A DNA stretch of 43,576 nt from Flavobacterium psychrophilum (GCA_945872245.1 CAMBZB010000019.1:1-43576), one strand, 5' to 3'; positions 26,498 to 37,833 are shown, counted from the first letter of the stretch. Notes: generated by a model from the sequence alone, not told the origin. Translations and numbers: made by a program.

Positions 26498-29002
26498 ATG
26501 ACACATACCTACACCATAACTGGAATGACTTGCAACGGCTGCCGCACCAAAGTCAAAAAAGCCTTGAACGAAATGGATGGAGTGGAAGTTGTTGTTTCTT
26601 TAGATCTGCCATTGGCAACAATCACTACGGTAAAAAACGTTCCCATTTTTAAATTCCAAAAAGCATTGTATGCCGCAGGAAACTACATTATCAGCGAAAG
26701 CGGTAAGGCATCCGAGAATTCTCTTTACAGCACGCCAATAGCAAACGATAGGAATACTGTTGTTTTGCCAACTAGCGCTTCGGGAAAATACTATTGCCCG
26801 ATGTTTTGCGAAGGTGAAAAAGTCTATGACAAAGCCGGAGATTGTCCTGTTTGCGGAATGGATTTGGTCAAAGCCCCTGATTTAAACGCTGCTAAAATAA
26901 GGTATACTTGCTCAATGCATTCCGAAATTGTTCAGGATCAACCCGGAGATTGCCCCATTTGCGGAATGGATCTGGTTCCAATGAAACCTGTGGATGAGGA
27001 AGAAAATAAGTCTTACAAAGACTTGTTGCGCAAAATGAAAATTGCCTTCATATTCACCCTTCCCGTTTTCATCATTTCTATGTTGGAAATGCTGCACAAT
27101 AATCCGCTATTGCAAATCATAGAAACCCAGAAATGGAATTGGTTACAACTTATTTTGTCGCTTCCCGTGGTTTTTTATGCCGGTTGGATGTTTTTTGTGC
27201 GCGCCTGGAAATCTATTATCAGTTGGAATCTCAATATGTTCACTCTGATAGGAATAGGGACCGGAATCGCTTTTTTGTTCAGTATTGCTGGACTCTTGTT
27301 TCCCGATTATTTTCCAAATGAGTTCAAGCATCACGGAACGGTCTCACTCTATTTTGAAGCAACTGTGGTGATATTAACCCTCGTTTTATTAGGGCAATTA
27401 ATGGAAGCCAAAGCTCATGGACAAACGAATCAAGCCATCAAAGAATTGTTGAAACTCGCCCCGACCGAAGCCACTTTGGTCATTGATGGAGCCGACAAAG
27501 TAATCTCCATTCACGACATCAAAAAAGGTGATTTATTGCGCGTCAAGCCCGGTGAAAAAATCCCCGTGGACGGAAAAATAACCGATGGCGAGAGTTCCAT
27601 TGACGAAGCCATGATTTCGGGAGAACCCATTCCTGTTGATAAAACGATTGGCGATGCCCTTAGTGCAGGAACAATTAACGGCAATAAATCCTTCGTTATG
27701 GTTGCCGAAAAAGTAGGTTCGGAAACGCTGCTTTCTCAAATTGTGCAAATGGTCAACGATGCTAGCCGTTCCAGGGCCCCCATTCAAAAAATGGCCGATA
27801 GTATTGCCAAATATTTTGTACCTATCGTGGTCATAATTTCGGCATTGACCTTTATAGTCTGGTCAAGATTTGGTCCCGAACCGGCCTTTGTTTACGGATT
27901 TATCAATGCCATTGCCGTTTTGATTATAGCTTGTCCTTGTGCTTTGGGATTGGCTACTCCCATGTCGGTTATGGTTGGAGTAGGTAAGGGCGCACAATTT
28001 GGAGTTTTGATTAAAAACGCCGAAGCCTTGGAAAATATGAACAAGGTAAATGTCTTGATAACCGACAAAACAGGAACCATTACGGAAGGAAAACCTTCGG
28101 TAGAAAAAGTGTTTTCTTCGAATGATGAATCAGCAAATTTGTTGCTAAATATTGCTTCTTTGAATCAATACAGCGAACATCCTTTGGCGCAAGCCGTGGT
28201 GAATTATGCCAGATCCAAAAATGTTTCCTTGTTAGAAGTGAAGGATTTTGAATCTATTTCCGGCAAAGGGGTTATCGGAACAGTCACCAACAAAAAGGTG
28301 GCATTGGGAAATCAAAAACTAATGGAGCAAATAGGATCAAGCATTCCTGATGATTTGGAAACCAAAATCATCGCCGAACAAAAACTAGGAAAAACAGTTT
28401 CCTATATTTCCGTAGATGGTATTTCCGTTGGATTTGTGTCCATTTCAGATAAAATTAAACTGACAAGTGCTGCAGCCATCAAGGAACTGAGGCGTCAGGG
28501 TATTGAGGTGATCATGATTACCGGCGACAATGAAAATACAGCAAAAGCGGTCGCCGAGGAATTGAATCTGACTGGTTTTATTGCCAATTGTCTGCCGGAA
28601 GACAAACTCAAGGAAATCAAAAGCCTACAAGCCGAAGGAAAAATTGTGGCCATGGCGGGCGACGGAATCAACGACGGCCCGGCATTGGCGCAAGCTGACA
28701 TCGGAATTGCCATGGGAACTGGAACGGATGTGGCTATTGAAAGTGCCAAAATTACTCTGGTGAAAGGCGATTTGCAAGGAATTGTAAAAGCCAAGAATTT
28801 GAGTCAGGCCGTAATGCGAAACATCAAACAGAACTTGTTTTTTGCCTTTGTCTACAATGTTTTTGGAATTTCGGTTGCTGCAGGAGTTTTGTATCCGGTC
28901 TTTGGAATACTGTTGTCGCCAATGATTGCTGCGGCTGCGATGAGTTTCAGTTCCGTTTCCGTGATACTGAATTCGTTACGATTGCGGAATTTTAGAATGT
29001 AA
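26498..29002 (+). CDS. copA: Copper-type heavy-metal P1B ATPase
   Basis: This 834-residue inner-membrane pump uses ATP to export monovalent copper (or silver). Domain order: an HMA domain with CxxC (C12 and C15 in MTCNGCRTK), two short heavy-metal-binding domains (about 99-124 with DCPVCGMDLV, and 136-160 with YTCSMHSEI and DCPICGMDLV), then the P-type ATPase core. The metal-transport motif CPC is at 479-481 (ACPCALGLATPMS), the phosphorylated Asp at 523 (DKTGTITEG), followed by SEHPLAQAV and GDGINDGPALAQADIG. The last two helices carry YN (VYNVFGISVAAG) and MSFSSVSVILNS, features of the Cu(I) subgroup. No metal-sensing regulator is adjacent. The 192-bp gap upstream separates it from the membrane-protein relic. 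Confidence 0.93.
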   Translation: MTHTYTITGMTCNGCRTKVKKALNEMDGVEVVVSLDLPLATITTVKNVPIFKFQKALYAAGNYIISESGKASENSLYSTPIANDRNTVVLPTSASGKYYCPMFCEGEKVYDKAGDCPVCGMDLVKAPDLNAAKIRYTCSMHSEIVQDQPGDCPICGMDLVPMKPVDEEENKSYKDLLRKMKIAFIFTLPVFIISMLEMLHNNPLLQIIETQKWNWLQLILSLPVVFYAGWMFFVRAWKSIISWNLNMFTLIGIGTGIAFLFSIAGLLFPDYFPNEFKHHGTVSLYFEATVVILTLVLLGQLMEAKAHGQTNQAIKELLKLAPTEATLVIDGADKVISIHDIKKGDLLRVKPGEKIPVDGKITDGESSIDEAMISGEPIPVDKTIGDALSAGTINGNKSFVMVAEKVGSETLLSQIVQMVNDASRSRAPIQKMADSIAKYFVPIVVIISALTFIVWSRFGPEPAFVYGFINAIAVLIIACPCALGLATPMSVMVGVGKGAQFGVLIKNAEALENMNKVNVLITDKTGTITEGKPSVEKVFSSNDESANLLLNIASLNQYSEHPLAQAVVNYARSKNVSLLEVKDFESISGKGVIGTVTNKKVALGNQKLMEQIGSSIPDDLETKIIAEQKLGKTVSYISVDGISVGFVSISDKIKLTSAAAIKELRRQGIEVIMITGDNENTAKAVAEELNLTGFIANCLPEDKLKEIKSLQAEGKIVAMAGDGINDGPALAQADIGIAMGTGTDVAIESAKITLVKGDLQGIVKAKNLSQAVMRNIKQNLFFAFVYNVFGISVAAGVLYPVFGILLSPMIAAAAMSFSSVSVILNSLRLRNFRM

Positions 29003-29065
29003 TGTTGTTGTAAAAACTATCTATTTACCATTTTTGTAGAGGGCATTTAATTAGGTATTGGTTCT

Positions 29066-30433
29066 TTACAATTTAAAATTCTTCTCGATAGCGCGTATCA
29101 TTTCACCTGCAATATCTTTATTAGTGGCACCTTCAATACCTTCAAGACCCGGAGAGGAGTTCACTTCAAGTAATAGTGGCCCCTTTGAGGAACGAATAAT
29201 ATCAACACCTGCAACTTTCAAATCCATTGCCTTTGCGGCACGAATTGCTATCTTTTTCTCTTCAGAGGTAGGTTTAATAACCGAGGCTGTTCCTCCAAGA
29301 TGAATATTAGCTCGGAATTCACCTTGCATGGCTTCCCGCTGAATGGTAGCCACCACTTTTCCATCGACCACAAACAAACGCAAGTCTTTTCCGTTGGCTT
29401 CTTTTATGAATTCTTGCACCAAAATATTGGCATTCAAACTTTTGAAGGCATTGATAACGCTCTCGGCTGCTTTTTTGGTTTCGGCTAAAACAACGCCTTT
29501 TCCTTGTGTCCCTTCGAGTAATTTCACGATTAACGGAGAACCACCCACCATTTTTATTAAATCATCGGTATCCAAAGGGGAGTTGGCAAAACCGGTTGTT
29601 GGAATATCAATCCCGCTTTGCAAAAGCAATTGAAGGGAGAAAAGCTTGTCCCGCGACTGCGTGATTGCAGTGGAAGAATTTAAGCAGTATACGTTCAGTG
29701 CCTCGAATTGCCGAGTCAATGCACAACCATAAAAGGTAATGCTGGGGCGAATTCTAGGAATAACAGCATCAAATTGATTCAATATTAAACCTCCACGATA
29801 GTGAATCTCCGGGGTTTTGGCATCCAGCTTCATATAGCACTCCTTAATGTTCAAAAAGTGCATTTCGTGACCCCGCATTTCGCCGGCTTCCATAATTCGC
29901 TTATTGCTATACAACTCTGGATTACTGGCCAAAAGTCCGATGCGCAAACCGGAACTCGCTTTCTCGGAATTTTTATAAACTTCTTTTAAACTATCGTTTG
30001 TGGGTTGGCCTAAAAGATATTGTTGCTCGGGATCCACCAAAACTCTGCCGCTCATGGCTTCACGACCCAATAGCATTCGAAAGCCCATGGAATCTCGATT
30101 GGTCAAGGTCATTTCAATAATCCAATTCGAATTGCCAATCTCTAAATTGGTTTGAATTACATAACGTTCTTCTCGAAATCCGCTGGAACTTTTCACGATT
30201 CGTTTGTCTACCAATGGAGCTTCGCAATGGATAACTGTCTTGACGTTGTTTTGAATGGGGTTAATGTCAAATTTCACCCAATTTTGTCCTTCTTTTTTAA
30301 ATGGGGCAATATTGATGGCGTGTAAAGCAGAGGTTTTTGCGCCAGAATCAACTCGCGCCTTGATAGTCGGGATTCCTAATTCTGGAAAGGAACACCATTC
30401 CTCGCTGCCAAGTATAATTTTGTTTTGTAACAT
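29066..30433 (-). CDS. rimK: RimB-like protease domain fused to RimK-type ATP-grasp ligase
   Basis: This 455-residue protein joins two functions that are separate genes in gamma-proteobacteria. Residues about 4-142 match the retropepsin-like RimB (ATP-dependent zinc protease, DUF785) domain, with the active-site Asp-Ser-Gly in [13 protein letters not shown] (D29) and the conserved [10 protein letters not shown]. Residues 163-455 are a RimK-like ATP-grasp ligase, with [16 protein letters not shown], the ATP-binding [30 protein letters not shown] and the metal-binding [17 protein letters not shown]. RimK adds glutamates to the C-terminus of ribosomal protein S6 and RimB trims them, so both activities would sit on one chain. 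The actual target here is inference. It is convergent with copA and 111 bp downstream of clpC on the same strand. Confidence 0.9.
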   Translation of the reverse strand: MLQNKIILGSEEWCSFPELGIPTIKARVDSGAKTSALHAINIAPFKKEGQNWVKFDINPIQNNVKTVIHCEAPLVDKRIVKSSSGFREERYVIQTNLEIGNSNWIIEMTLTNRDSMGFRMLLGREAMSGRVLVDPEQQYLLGQPTNDSLKEVYKNSEKASSGLRIGLLASNPELYSNKRIMEAGEMRGHEMHFLNIKECYMKLDAKTPEIHYRGGLILNQFDAVIPRIRPSITFYGCALTRQFEALNVYCLNSSTAITQSRDKLFSLQLLLQSGIDIPTTGFANSPLDTDDLIKMVGGSPLIVKLLEGTQGKGVVLAETKKAAESVINAFKSLNANILVQEFIKEANGKDLRLFVVDGKVVATIQREAMQGEFRANIHLGGTASVIKPTSEEKKIAIRAAKAMDLKVAGVDIIRSSKGPLLLEVNSSPGLEGIEGATNKDIAGEMIRAIEKNFKL

Positions 30434-30531
30434 AAATAGGTTTTCTACGGTAATTAAATAGGATGTAAATATAAATCGAATTATGGCATCTTTTGTATTA
30501 TATTTATATTAATAATGAGAAGGAGGGTGGC

Positions 30532-30560
30532 AAAAAAAAACCTACTAATTAGTAGGTTTT
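30532..30560 (-). terminator. Terminator overlapping the clpC stop codon
   Basis: CCTACTAATTAGTAGG at 30541-30556 is a perfect palindrome, extended to 12 bp per arm (30537-30560) and followed on the minus strand by a T-run (the A-tract at 30532-30540). The clpC stop (TAG, 30545-30547) lies inside the stem, so coding and terminator sequence are merged. Confidence 0.85.
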
Positions 30561-33088
30561 TCTGCTTTATGAACATTTACGGTCAGTTCTTGTGAAGTGT
30601 CATCTAAATCCATGAAAATTTCATCTCCGACAGCCACTTTAGAAGTGATAATTTCTTCTGCAAGGGCATCTTCTACATATTTTTGTATGGCTCTCTTTAG
30701 TGGTCTGGCACCAAATTGTCTGTCAAAACCTTTTTCCGCTATAAACGCTTTGGCTTTGTCGGAAAGGCTTAATTCATAACCCAATTCTTTGATACGATCG
30801 TATAATTTTTTTAATTCAATTTCGATAATCAAATCAATATCGTGTTTCTCTAGTGCGTTGAATACAATAACATCATCGATTCTATTCAAGAATTCAGGTG
30901 CAAAGGTTTTCTTCAAGGCATTTTCGATAATGCTTTTTGAATTGTCGTCCGCTTGGGCAACTTTGGCAGCAGTGCCAAAACCTACGCCTTGACCAAAATC
31001 CTTTAATTGACGTGCACCAACATTCGAAGTCATGATAATGATAGTATTCTTGAAATCGATTTTTCGTCCCAAACTATCGGTCAAGAAGCCATCGTCAAGA
31101 ACTTGCAACAACATATTGAACACGTCAGGATGCGCTTTTTCGATTTCGTCCAACAGCACCACGCAATAGGGTTTACGACGCACTTTTTCGGTTAATTGTC
31201 CGCCTTCTTCATAGCCTACATATCCCGGAGGAGCTCCAACTAATCGTGAGATGGAAAATTTTTCCATATATTCGCTCATATCAATTCGGATTAACGCATC
31301 TTCAGAATCGAATAATTCTTTGGCGAGAACTTTGGCTAACTGGGTTTTTCCAACACCAGTTTGTCCCAGGAAAATGAAGGAACCAATTGGTCGATTTGGA
31401 TCTTTCAGTCCAGCACGATTTCTTTGAATGGAACGCGCAATTTTCATTACCGCTTCTTTTTGACCAATCACCTTTCCTTCAATTAGTTCCGGCAACTTAG
31501 CTAGTTTGTTACTTTCTGTTTGGGCAATACGATTTACTGGAATTCCGGTCATCATAGAAACCACATCGGCTACATTGTCCTCTGTAACTTCAATTCGATT
31601 ACTTTTAGCATCTTCTTCCCACTGTTCTTGGGCTAATGACAAATCTTTTTCGATTCGTTTTTCATCGTCCCGAAGTTTAGCGGCTTCTTCATATTTCTGT
31701 TTTTTAACCACCGAGTTTTTCAATTCACGTACGTCTTCTAGTTGTTTCTCCAACTCTAGAATCTGTTTCGGAACATCAATGTTTACGATATGAACACGAG
31801 AACCCGCTTCGTCCAAAGCATCTATGGCTTTGTCTGGCAAGAATCGCTCTGACATATATCTGTCCGTCAATTTAACGCAGGCTTCAATGGCCTCAGGCGA
31901 ATACTTTACATTGTGATGGTCTTCGTACTTATCTTTTATATTATTTAAGATGGTAATTGTTTCTTCTATAGAAGTAGGTTCAATGATCACTTTTTGGAAT
32001 CGTCTTTCAAGTGCGCCGTCTTTTTCAATATACTGACGGTACTCATCAAGAGTAGTGGCTCCAATACATTGTATTTCCCCTCTGGACAAAGCGGGTTTGA
32101 ACATATTAGAAGCATCAAGCGAACCAGTTGCACCACCTGCACCTACAATAGTGTGAATTTCATCAATAAAAAGAATGATATCGTCGTTTTTTTCCAATTC
32201 ATTCATCACGGCTTTCATTCGCTCTTCAAATTGGCCGCGGTATTTTGTTCCGGCAACAAGACTTGCCAAATCCAGAGTAACTACTCGTTTGTTGAATAAT
32301 ATACGGGATACTTTCTTTTGAATAATACGCAAAGCCAAACCTTCGGCAATAGCGGATTTTCCGACACCAGGTTCACCTATAAGAAGAGGATTATTCTTTT
32401 TCCTACGGCTTAAAATTTGAGAAACGCGCTCAATTTCTTTTTCGCGTCCTACAACTGGATCTAATTTTCCGTCTTCGGCCATTTCTGTTAAATCTCTACC
32501 AAAATTGTCTAGAACCGGAGTTTTGGATTTTTTATTTGATTTATTGGCCGGATTATTAAAGGTTCCTTCCTTTAGACTGTCATCTTGTCCTGAATCTTCG
32601 TTATATGCGTCGTTTCTTGGCAAGTTTTCAATAAAATCTTCATCGCTTGGTGTCATGTTGAGATACTGTTCTTTAGCTATGTCATAATCAATTTTCAATT
32701 TATTCAATAGCTTAGTTGTTGGGTCGTTTTCGTTTCTTAAGATGCACAATAATAAATGTGCCGTGCTGATAGAAGTACTATGAAATACTTTTGCTTCAAG
32801 AAAAGTAGTTTTCAATGCACGTTCCGCTTGTCGCGTAAGGTGTAGGTTTTTCTTTTCGTTGTTGGTTTCTACGTTTGGGCTTGCAGGGCTTAGTATTTCT
32901 ACTTTTCTTCTAAGATGGTCTAAGTTAACAGATAAATTATTTAATATGTTAATTGCTTTACCATTGCCATCCCTTAAAATCCCTAGCATCAAATGTTCGG
33001 TTCCTATAAAGTCATGTCCTAATCGCAAGGCTTCTTCCTTACTATAAGTAATAACATCTTTTACTCTTGGTGAAAAATTATCATCCAT
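30545..33088 (-). CDS. clpC: ClpC-type AAA+ unfoldase of the Clp protease
   Basis: ClpC unfolds proteins and feeds them to the ClpP peptidase. The 847-residue protein read from ATG 33088 starts [20 protein letters not shown], the usual N-terminus; a frame extension to TTG 33121 is unlikely. Domains in order: a double Clp N domain (to about 150), an acidic linker, AAA-1 with Walker [10 protein letters not shown] and Walker [16 protein letters not shown], a middle domain with a UVR-like segment ([20 protein letters not shown]), and AAA-2 with GQTGVGKTQ and [15 protein letters not shown]. The C-terminal sensor region includes [20 protein letters not shown]. The UVR segment is what separates ClpC from ClpB and ClpA. 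It has its own terminator and is divergent from gyrA with 260 bp between. Confidence 0.96.
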   Translation of the reverse strand: MDDNFSPRVKDVITYSKEEALRLGHDFIGTEHLMLGILRDGNGKAINILNNLSVNLDHLRRKVEILSPASPNVETNNEKKNLHLTRQAERALKTTFLEAKVFHSTSISTAHLLLCILRNENDPTTKLLNKLKIDYDIAKEQYLNMTPSDEDFIENLPRNDAYNEDSGQDDSLKEGTFNNPANKSNKKSKTPVLDNFGRDLTEMAEDGKLDPVVGREKEIERVSQILSRRKKNNPLLIGEPGVGKSAIAEGLALRIIQKKVSRILFNKRVVTLDLASLVAGTKYRGQFEERMKAVMNELEKNDDIILFIDEIHTIVGAGGATGSLDASNMFKPALSRGEIQCIGATTLDEYRQYIEKDGALERRFQKVIIEPTSIEETITILNNIKDKYEDHHNVKYSPEAIEACVKLTDRYMSERFLPDKAIDALDEAGSRVHIVNIDVPKQILELEKQLEDVRELKNSVVKKQKYEEAAKLRDDEKRIEKDLSLAQEQWEEDAKSNRIEVTEDNVADVVSMMTGIPVNRIAQTESNKLAKLPELIEGKVIGQKEAVMKIARSIQRNRAGLKDPNRPIGSFIFLGQTGVGKTQLAKVLAKELFDSEDALIRIDMSEYMEKFSISRLVGAPPGYVGYEEGGQLTEKVRRKPYCVVLLDEIEKAHPDVFNMLLQVLDDGFLTDSLGRKIDFKNTIIIMTSNVGARQLKDFGQGVGFGTAAKVAQADDNSKSIIENALKKTFAPEFLNRIDDVIVFNALEKHDIDLIIEIELKKLYDRIKELGYELSLSDKAKAFIAEKGFDRQFGARPLKRAIQKYVEDALAEEIITSKVAVGDEIFMDLDDTSQELTVNVHKAEKPTN

Positions 33089-33348
33089 AATGTGATTGTA
33101 TTGTAACGTAAATTTAGTCAATTTCTAAATGAAAAACAAAAATCATTCCCTTTAACAACTTCTGTCTGCTAATTGACAAAAAAAGAATGAAAAAAACGTT
33201 AAATGTCACTTAATTTATTAACCAAAAATTGATTAAAATTTGTTAATAAATCATTGAAATTAGAATTATAAAATGTATTCAAAAAAATCAAAAAGATGTA
33301 TATTAGCACGTTTTGAAACTAAAATAAATTTTTTAAATATTACAACTT

Positions 33349-35991
33349 ATGTCTGAAGGAGAAAAGTTAATTCCTATTAACATCGAAGATGAAATGAAAT
33401 CAGCTTACATCGATTATTCGATGTCAGTAATTGTATCACGAGCACTTCCTGATGTTAGAGATGGCTTGAAACCAGTACATCGAAGAGTACTTTACGGAAT
33501 GTATGATCTAGGAGTAACTTCAAAATCTGCCCATAAAAAATCTGCAAGAATTGTCGGAGAAGTTTTAGGAAAGTATCACCCGCACGGAGACACCTCCGTT
33601 TATGATGCCATGGTTCGTATGGCCCAGGAATGGAGTTTACGCTATTTATTAGTTGATGGTCAGGGTAACTTTGGCTCTGTAGATGGTGATAGTCCGGCAG
33701 CGATGCGATATACTGAAGCTAGAATGCGTAAAATTTCGGAAGAAATTATGGCGGATATCGAAAAAGAAACAGTTGACTTCCAATTGAACTTTGACGATAC
33801 TTTGTATGAGCCGAAAGTTATGCCAACACGGGTTCCCACTTTATTGATAAATGGCGCGACAGGAATTGCGGTAGGTATGGCGACTAACATGCCTCCACAT
33901 AATCTTACTGAAGTGATCAACGGAACATTGGCTTATATTGATAATAACGAAATTGAAATAGACGAATTGATGAACCACATCAAGGCTCCAGATTTTCCAA
34001 CTGGTGGTACTATATATGGTTACGAGGGCGTTCGTGAAGCCTTTAAGACAGGTAGAGGACGTATTGTAATGCGCGCCAAAATTGGTTTTGAAGAAGTGGA
34101 TGGAAGAGAATGTATTATCGTCACCGAAATTCCATATCAAGTCAACAAGGCCGACATGATTAAGCGTACAGCCGACTTAGTTAATGATAAAAAAATCGAA
34201 GGCATCGCAAACATCCGTGACGAATCGGATAGGAATGGGATGCGAATCGTTTATATCTTGAAACGAGATGCCACTCCAAACGTGGTTTTGAATACCCTTT
34301 ATAAGTTTACACAATTACAATCATCCTTTAGTGTCAACAATATCGCCTTGGTAAAAGGACGTCCACAAATGTTGAATCTAAAAGATATGATTCATTATTT
34401 TGTGGAGCACCGTCATGATGTGGTTATTCGTAGAACACAATTCGAATTACGCAAAGCGGAAGAAAGAGCACATATCTTGGAAGGACTCATCATTGCTTCG
34501 GATAATATTGATGAAGTGATTGCCCTAATCAAAGCTTCAAGAAATACCGAAGAAGCTAGGGAGAAATTAATCGAAAGATTTAAATTATCGGATATTCAGT
34601 CCCGTGCCATTGTAGAAATGCGTTTGCGTCAACTAACAGGTTTGGAGCAAGACAAATTAAGAGCGGAATATGACGAAATAATGAAGTTAATAGCTCATTT
34701 GCAAGCATTATTGGCTGATGTTAATTTAAGAATTGCTCTAATCAAAGAAGAACTTGTTGAAATTCGCGATAAATATGGTGATGATCGTCGTTCTCTAATC
34801 GAATATTCAGGTGGAGACGTAAGCATTGAAGACTTAATTGCCGATGAGAATGTGGTTATTACCATTTCGCATGCCGGATATATCAAGCGTACCAATTTAT
34901 CCGAATATAAAACACAGAATAGAGGAGGAGTTGGTCAAAAAAGTGCCGGTACGAGAGATCAAGATTTCTTGGAACACATGTTCGTGGCTACTAATCACCA
35001 ATATATGATGTTCTTTACTCAAAAAGGGAAATGTTTCTGGATGCGGGTTTACGAAATTCCAGAAGGAAGTAAAACAGCCAAAGGACGCGCTTTACAAAAC
35101 CTAATCAATATTGAAAGTGATGACAAAGTCAAAGCCTTTATTTGTACCCAAGATCTAAAAGACAAGGTATACACGAATAGTCATAACCTTATTATGGTAA
35201 CCAAAAAAGGTCAGGTTAAGAAAACCTCTTTGGATAAATATTCTAAACCAAGAGTAAATGGAGTTGCTGCTATCACCATTAAAGAGGATGATGAATTATT
35301 AGAAGCAAAACTAACTAATGGAGAAAGCCAGATTATTTTGGCCGTGAAGTCCGGTAAACTGGTTCGTTTTGAGGAAACCAAAACGCGTCCAATGGGAAGA
35401 ACAGCTTCTGGAGTTCGCGGAATCACCTTAAAAGATGAGACTGACGAAGTAATCGGAATGGTTACAGTAGATAAAGATGATATTAACGATTCGCAAATTT
35501 TGGTGGTAACTGAAAATGGATATGGAAAACGTACCAAATTAGTTGATGAAGATGGCGAGGATGTTTATAGAATTACAAACCGTGGCGGAAAAGGAGTTAA
35601 GACCTTGAATATTACCGAAAAAACAGGAAAACTGATTTCGATAAGTGCTGTGACGGATGCAGACGATTTGATGATTATCAACAAGTCTGGATTAACCATC
35701 AGAATGGCAATTGAAGATCTACGTGTAATGGGAAGAGCTACTCAAGGGGTAAAACTGATTAACCTTAAAGGAGGTGATTCTATCGCTGCCGTTACAAAAG
35801 TGATGAAAGACGATGTAGCCGAAGTGGTTGTCGATGAAGACGGAAACGTCATAGAAACGGAAGCAATCGAAAGAGTAAAACCGGTTTTGGAAGTGCTTGA
35901 GGATGAAGGTGGAGATGATGAGGAAGACGATTCAGACGACGAGGTTGAAGAAGATACCGATGAAGAAGACACTGAAGACGATGACCAATAG
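33349..35991 (+). CDS. gyrA: DNA gyrase subunit A
   Basis: GyrA is the breakage-reunion subunit of gyrase, pairing with GyrB to introduce negative supercoils. The 880-residue protein has the catalytic Tyr at residue 121 (in [10 protein letters not shown]), and the quinolone-resistance region reads [20 protein letters not shown]. Thr82 and Asp86 stand at the positions of E. coli Ser83 and Asp87, so no classic resistance change is seen. The C-terminal beta-pinwheel carries the GyrA box as QNRGGVG, divergent from the usual QRRGGKG, and a second NRGGKG later. The last 34 residues are almost entirely Asp and Glu. The long 5' gap (260 bp, shared with divergent clpC) holds its promoter. A TPR gene follows after 40 bp. 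Confidence 0.98.
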   Translation: MSEGEKLIPINIEDEMKSAYIDYSMSVIVSRALPDVRDGLKPVHRRVLYGMYDLGVTSKSAHKKSARIVGEVLGKYHPHGDTSVYDAMVRMAQEWSLRYLLVDGQGNFGSVDGDSPAAMRYTEARMRKISEEIMADIEKETVDFQLNFDDTLYEPKVMPTRVPTLLINGATGIAVGMATNMPPHNLTEVINGTLAYIDNNEIEIDELMNHIKAPDFPTGGTIYGYEGVREAFKTGRGRIVMRAKIGFEEVDGRECIIVTEIPYQVNKADMIKRTADLVNDKKIEGIANIRDESDRNGMRIVYILKRDATPNVVLNTLYKFTQLQSSFSVNNIALVKGRPQMLNLKDMIHYFVEHRHDVVIRRTQFELRKAEERAHILEGLIIASDNIDEVIALIKASRNTEEAREKLIERFKLSDIQSRAIVEMRLRQLTGLEQDKLRAEYDEIMKLIAHLQALLADVNLRIALIKEELVEIRDKYGDDRRSLIEYSGGDVSIEDLIADENVVITISHAGYIKRTNLSEYKTQNRGGVGQKSAGTRDQDFLEHMFVATNHQYMMFFTQKGKCFWMRVYEIPEGSKTAKGRALQNLINIESDDKVKAFICTQDLKDKVYTNSHNLIMVTKKGQVKKTSLDKYSKPRVNGVAAITIKEDDELLEAKLTNGESQIILAVKSGKLVRFEETKTRPMGRTASGVRGITLKDETDEVIGMVTVDKDDINDSQILVVTENGYGKRTKLVDEDGEDVYRITNRGGKGVKTLNITEKTGKLISISAVTDADDLMIINKSGLTIRMAIEDLRVMGRATQGVKLINLKGGDSIAAVTKVMKDDVAEVVVDEDGNVIETEAIERVKPVLEVLEDEGGDDEEDDSDDEVEEDTDEEDTEDDDQ

Positions 35992-36031
35992 ATATTATAA
36001 TCAATTGAAAAAGAATCATAAATAAAATAAT

Positions 36032-37444
36032 ATGAAAAGTAAATATGCAATACTTGCATCAGCCTTTTTGATATCTGTGGTTTCTTTCGCCCAGAAAGAT
36101 CAAATCAAAGCTGCCGAAAAAGCTTTAAAAGGGGGTAATTCGTCGGAAGCAGTTTCTATTTTACAGGGCGCTGAATCTTTAATTCCGAATGCTACTGATG
36201 CTGAAAAAGCGCAGTATTTCTTTGTGAAAGGAAATGCTTTATTAGACTTGGCAAATAAAAAAGTGGAAGAAGGGAAAAATCTTTCTCTAGCTGCCAAAGC
36301 CTATCAAGATTTATTGGCGGTTGAAAAAGCTTCTGGAAAAGATAAGTATTCTTCTCAAGCCACTGCTTCGATTCTTGACATAAAATTTAAATTGTTGAAC
36401 AGTGCCATCGCTGATACTAAAGGAGGTGATCAGGCTGTTTTAGATTGTACCTTTAGTACAAAAAAACAAATTGAAAATTATAAATTAACATTAAATGCCG
36501 AAAATGAAAAGCTAATTGAAAAGTTAAAAAATGATTTGTCTGAATGTGAAAAATTAAGAGATGTTAAACATAATGAAGGCGCCAAAAAGTTATACGATGC
36601 CTATTTGTTGGATAAAAATGACACCATAAATTTGTATTATGCTGCCTCAACTTATGTTAATGGTAAAAATTATGCCGCCGCTCTTAAATTGTACGAGGAA
36701 CTGAAAACATTGAATTATTCCGGTAAAGGCACCAGTTATTTAGCAATGAATAAATTAACTGCTCAGGAAGATTTATATACAACGGCAAAAGAAAGAGATT
36801 TGGCAGTTAAATTCGGAACCCACGAAAAACCAAAAAATGAAATCATTCCTTCAAAAAGAGGTGAAATCAACAAAAATATCGCCTTGATTTTAATCCAAAA
36901 CGGAAAAACGGAAGAAGCCAAAAAAGCAATTTCTGAAGCAAGAAAAGCAAATCCTGATGATAGTTCGTTGACCTTGGCTGAGGCCAATTTATATCTCGAA
37001 ACAAAAGATTTTGAAACATACAAAAAATTAGTTGCTGAAGTATTGGACAAAAATCCTAATGATGCAGATTTAATTTTTAATTTAGCGGTACTTAGCGCTA
37101 ATGCAAAGAACCCTTTAGAAGCTGAGAACTATTATAAAAGGGTTATGGAAATTAATCCTAATTATATCAATGCCTATATCAACTTGGCTGCATTAAAATT
37201 GGAGGATGAAAAGGTAATCATTGACGAGATGAATAAATTAGGGACTTCCCCTAAGGATATGAAGCGTTATGATGTTCTAAAAAACCAAAGGTTTAATTTG
37301 TTTAGAAGTGCTATTCCTTATCTTATAAAGGCGGTTGAAATAGATCCGACCAATATTGATGTTGCAAAGACACTTATGAATGTTTATAGTGCCTTGGAAA
37401 TGACCGAGGAATACAAAGCATTGAAAGCGAAAATTAAAAAATAG
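36032..37444 (+). CDS. Exported tetratricopeptide-repeat protein
   Basis: This 470-residue protein has a signal peptide (MKSKYAILASAFLISVVSFA, then Q), so it works in the periplasm or at the membrane. The mature part is helical with several TPR units, seen as repeated Ala/Gly/Tyr/Pro spacing, for example NPNDADLIFNLAVLSANAKN and INPNYINAYINLAALKLEDE, with others from residue 20 and around 200-230. TPR proteins act as scaffolds for protein partners; the partner here is unknown. It lies 40 bp after gyrA and could be cotranscribed with it, an association I recall as recurring in flavobacteria. A strong terminator follows 22 bp after its stop. Confidence 0.88.
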   Translation: MKSKYAILASAFLISVVSFAQKDQIKAAEKALKGGNSSEAVSILQGAESLIPNATDAEKAQYFFVKGNALLDLANKKVEEGKNLSLAAKAYQDLLAVEKASGKDKYSSQATASILDIKFKLLNSAIADTKGGDQAVLDCTFSTKKQIENYKLTLNAENEKLIEKLKNDLSECEKLRDVKHNEGAKKLYDAYLLDKNDTINLYYAASTYVNGKNYAAALKLYEELKTLNYSGKGTSYLAMNKLTAQEDLYTTAKERDLAVKFGTHEKPKNEIIPSKRGEINKNIALILIQNGKTEEAKKAISEARKANPDDSSLTLAEANLYLETKDFETYKKLVAEVLDKNPNDADLIFNLAVLSANAKNPLEAENYYKRVMEINPNYINAYINLAALKLEDEKVIIDEMNKLGTSPKDMKRYDVLKNQRFNLFRSAIPYLIKAVEIDPTNIDVAKTLMNVYSALEMTEEYKALKAKIKK

Positions 37445-37466
37445 TTATCTATTTAGACATTATCCT

Positions 37467-37503
37467 AAAAATCCCGATTCTTGAAAAATCGGGATTTTTT
37501 TTT
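37467..37503 (+). terminator. Rho-independent terminator after the TPR gene
   Basis: AAAAATCCCGATT at 37467-37479 pairs with AATCGGGATTTTT at 37487-37499 to make a 13-bp stem with a 7-base loop, followed by a T-run to 37503. It is one of the strongest terminators in the window and ends the gyrA-TPR transcript. Confidence 0.93.
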
Positions 37504-37793
37504 ATTTAAATTATAGTCGCACTAATAGCAAGGATATTAAAGTAGTAGAAACGAATCACTTCCAAATAGGCCTAAAACCGAGTTGTTTTTTAAGACAGAA
37601 TCTAATGATATAGTGCATTTTACGACACACTTTATTGGATACTCCTTTTTTAATTCTCTCATTCTTATCCTTTTTTTAAATTACTTGAATTTAAATTATA
37701 TGGTATTTTAAATATGCTTCAAAATTATTCTTAAAACCTATTACACTTACATTATAATAAAAATTGTAAGAAAAATATATATTAAATTAATTT

Positions 37794-37833
37794 TATTGTG
37801 TATTTCATCGATTATATTGTGCATTTAAACGAT
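37794..37833 (+). repeat. Pair of 19-bp imperfect direct repeats spaced 21 bp
   Basis: TATTGTGTATTTCATCGAT (37794-37812) and TATTGTGCATTTAAACGAT (37815-37833) agree at 16 of 19 positions. The start-to-start distance of 21 bp is two turns of DNA, which would place both copies on the same face, as for dimeric activators such as LytTR-type regulators. This is a possible operator for the CAP gene about 150 bp downstream. No regulator gene is nearby. Confidence 0.5.

Noticed and set aside
33239..33268. Possible Bacteroidota-type promoter (TTTG, 18 bp, TAGAATTA) before gyrA
   Set aside because: The second element matches the TAnnTTTG consensus poorly, and AT-rich DNA gives many such matches. It was not listed as a feature.
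35742..36059. Minus-strand frame of 105 Ser-rich residues across the end of gyrA
   Set aside because: It is the shadow of the GAT/GAA-rich acidic tail of gyrA on the other strand.
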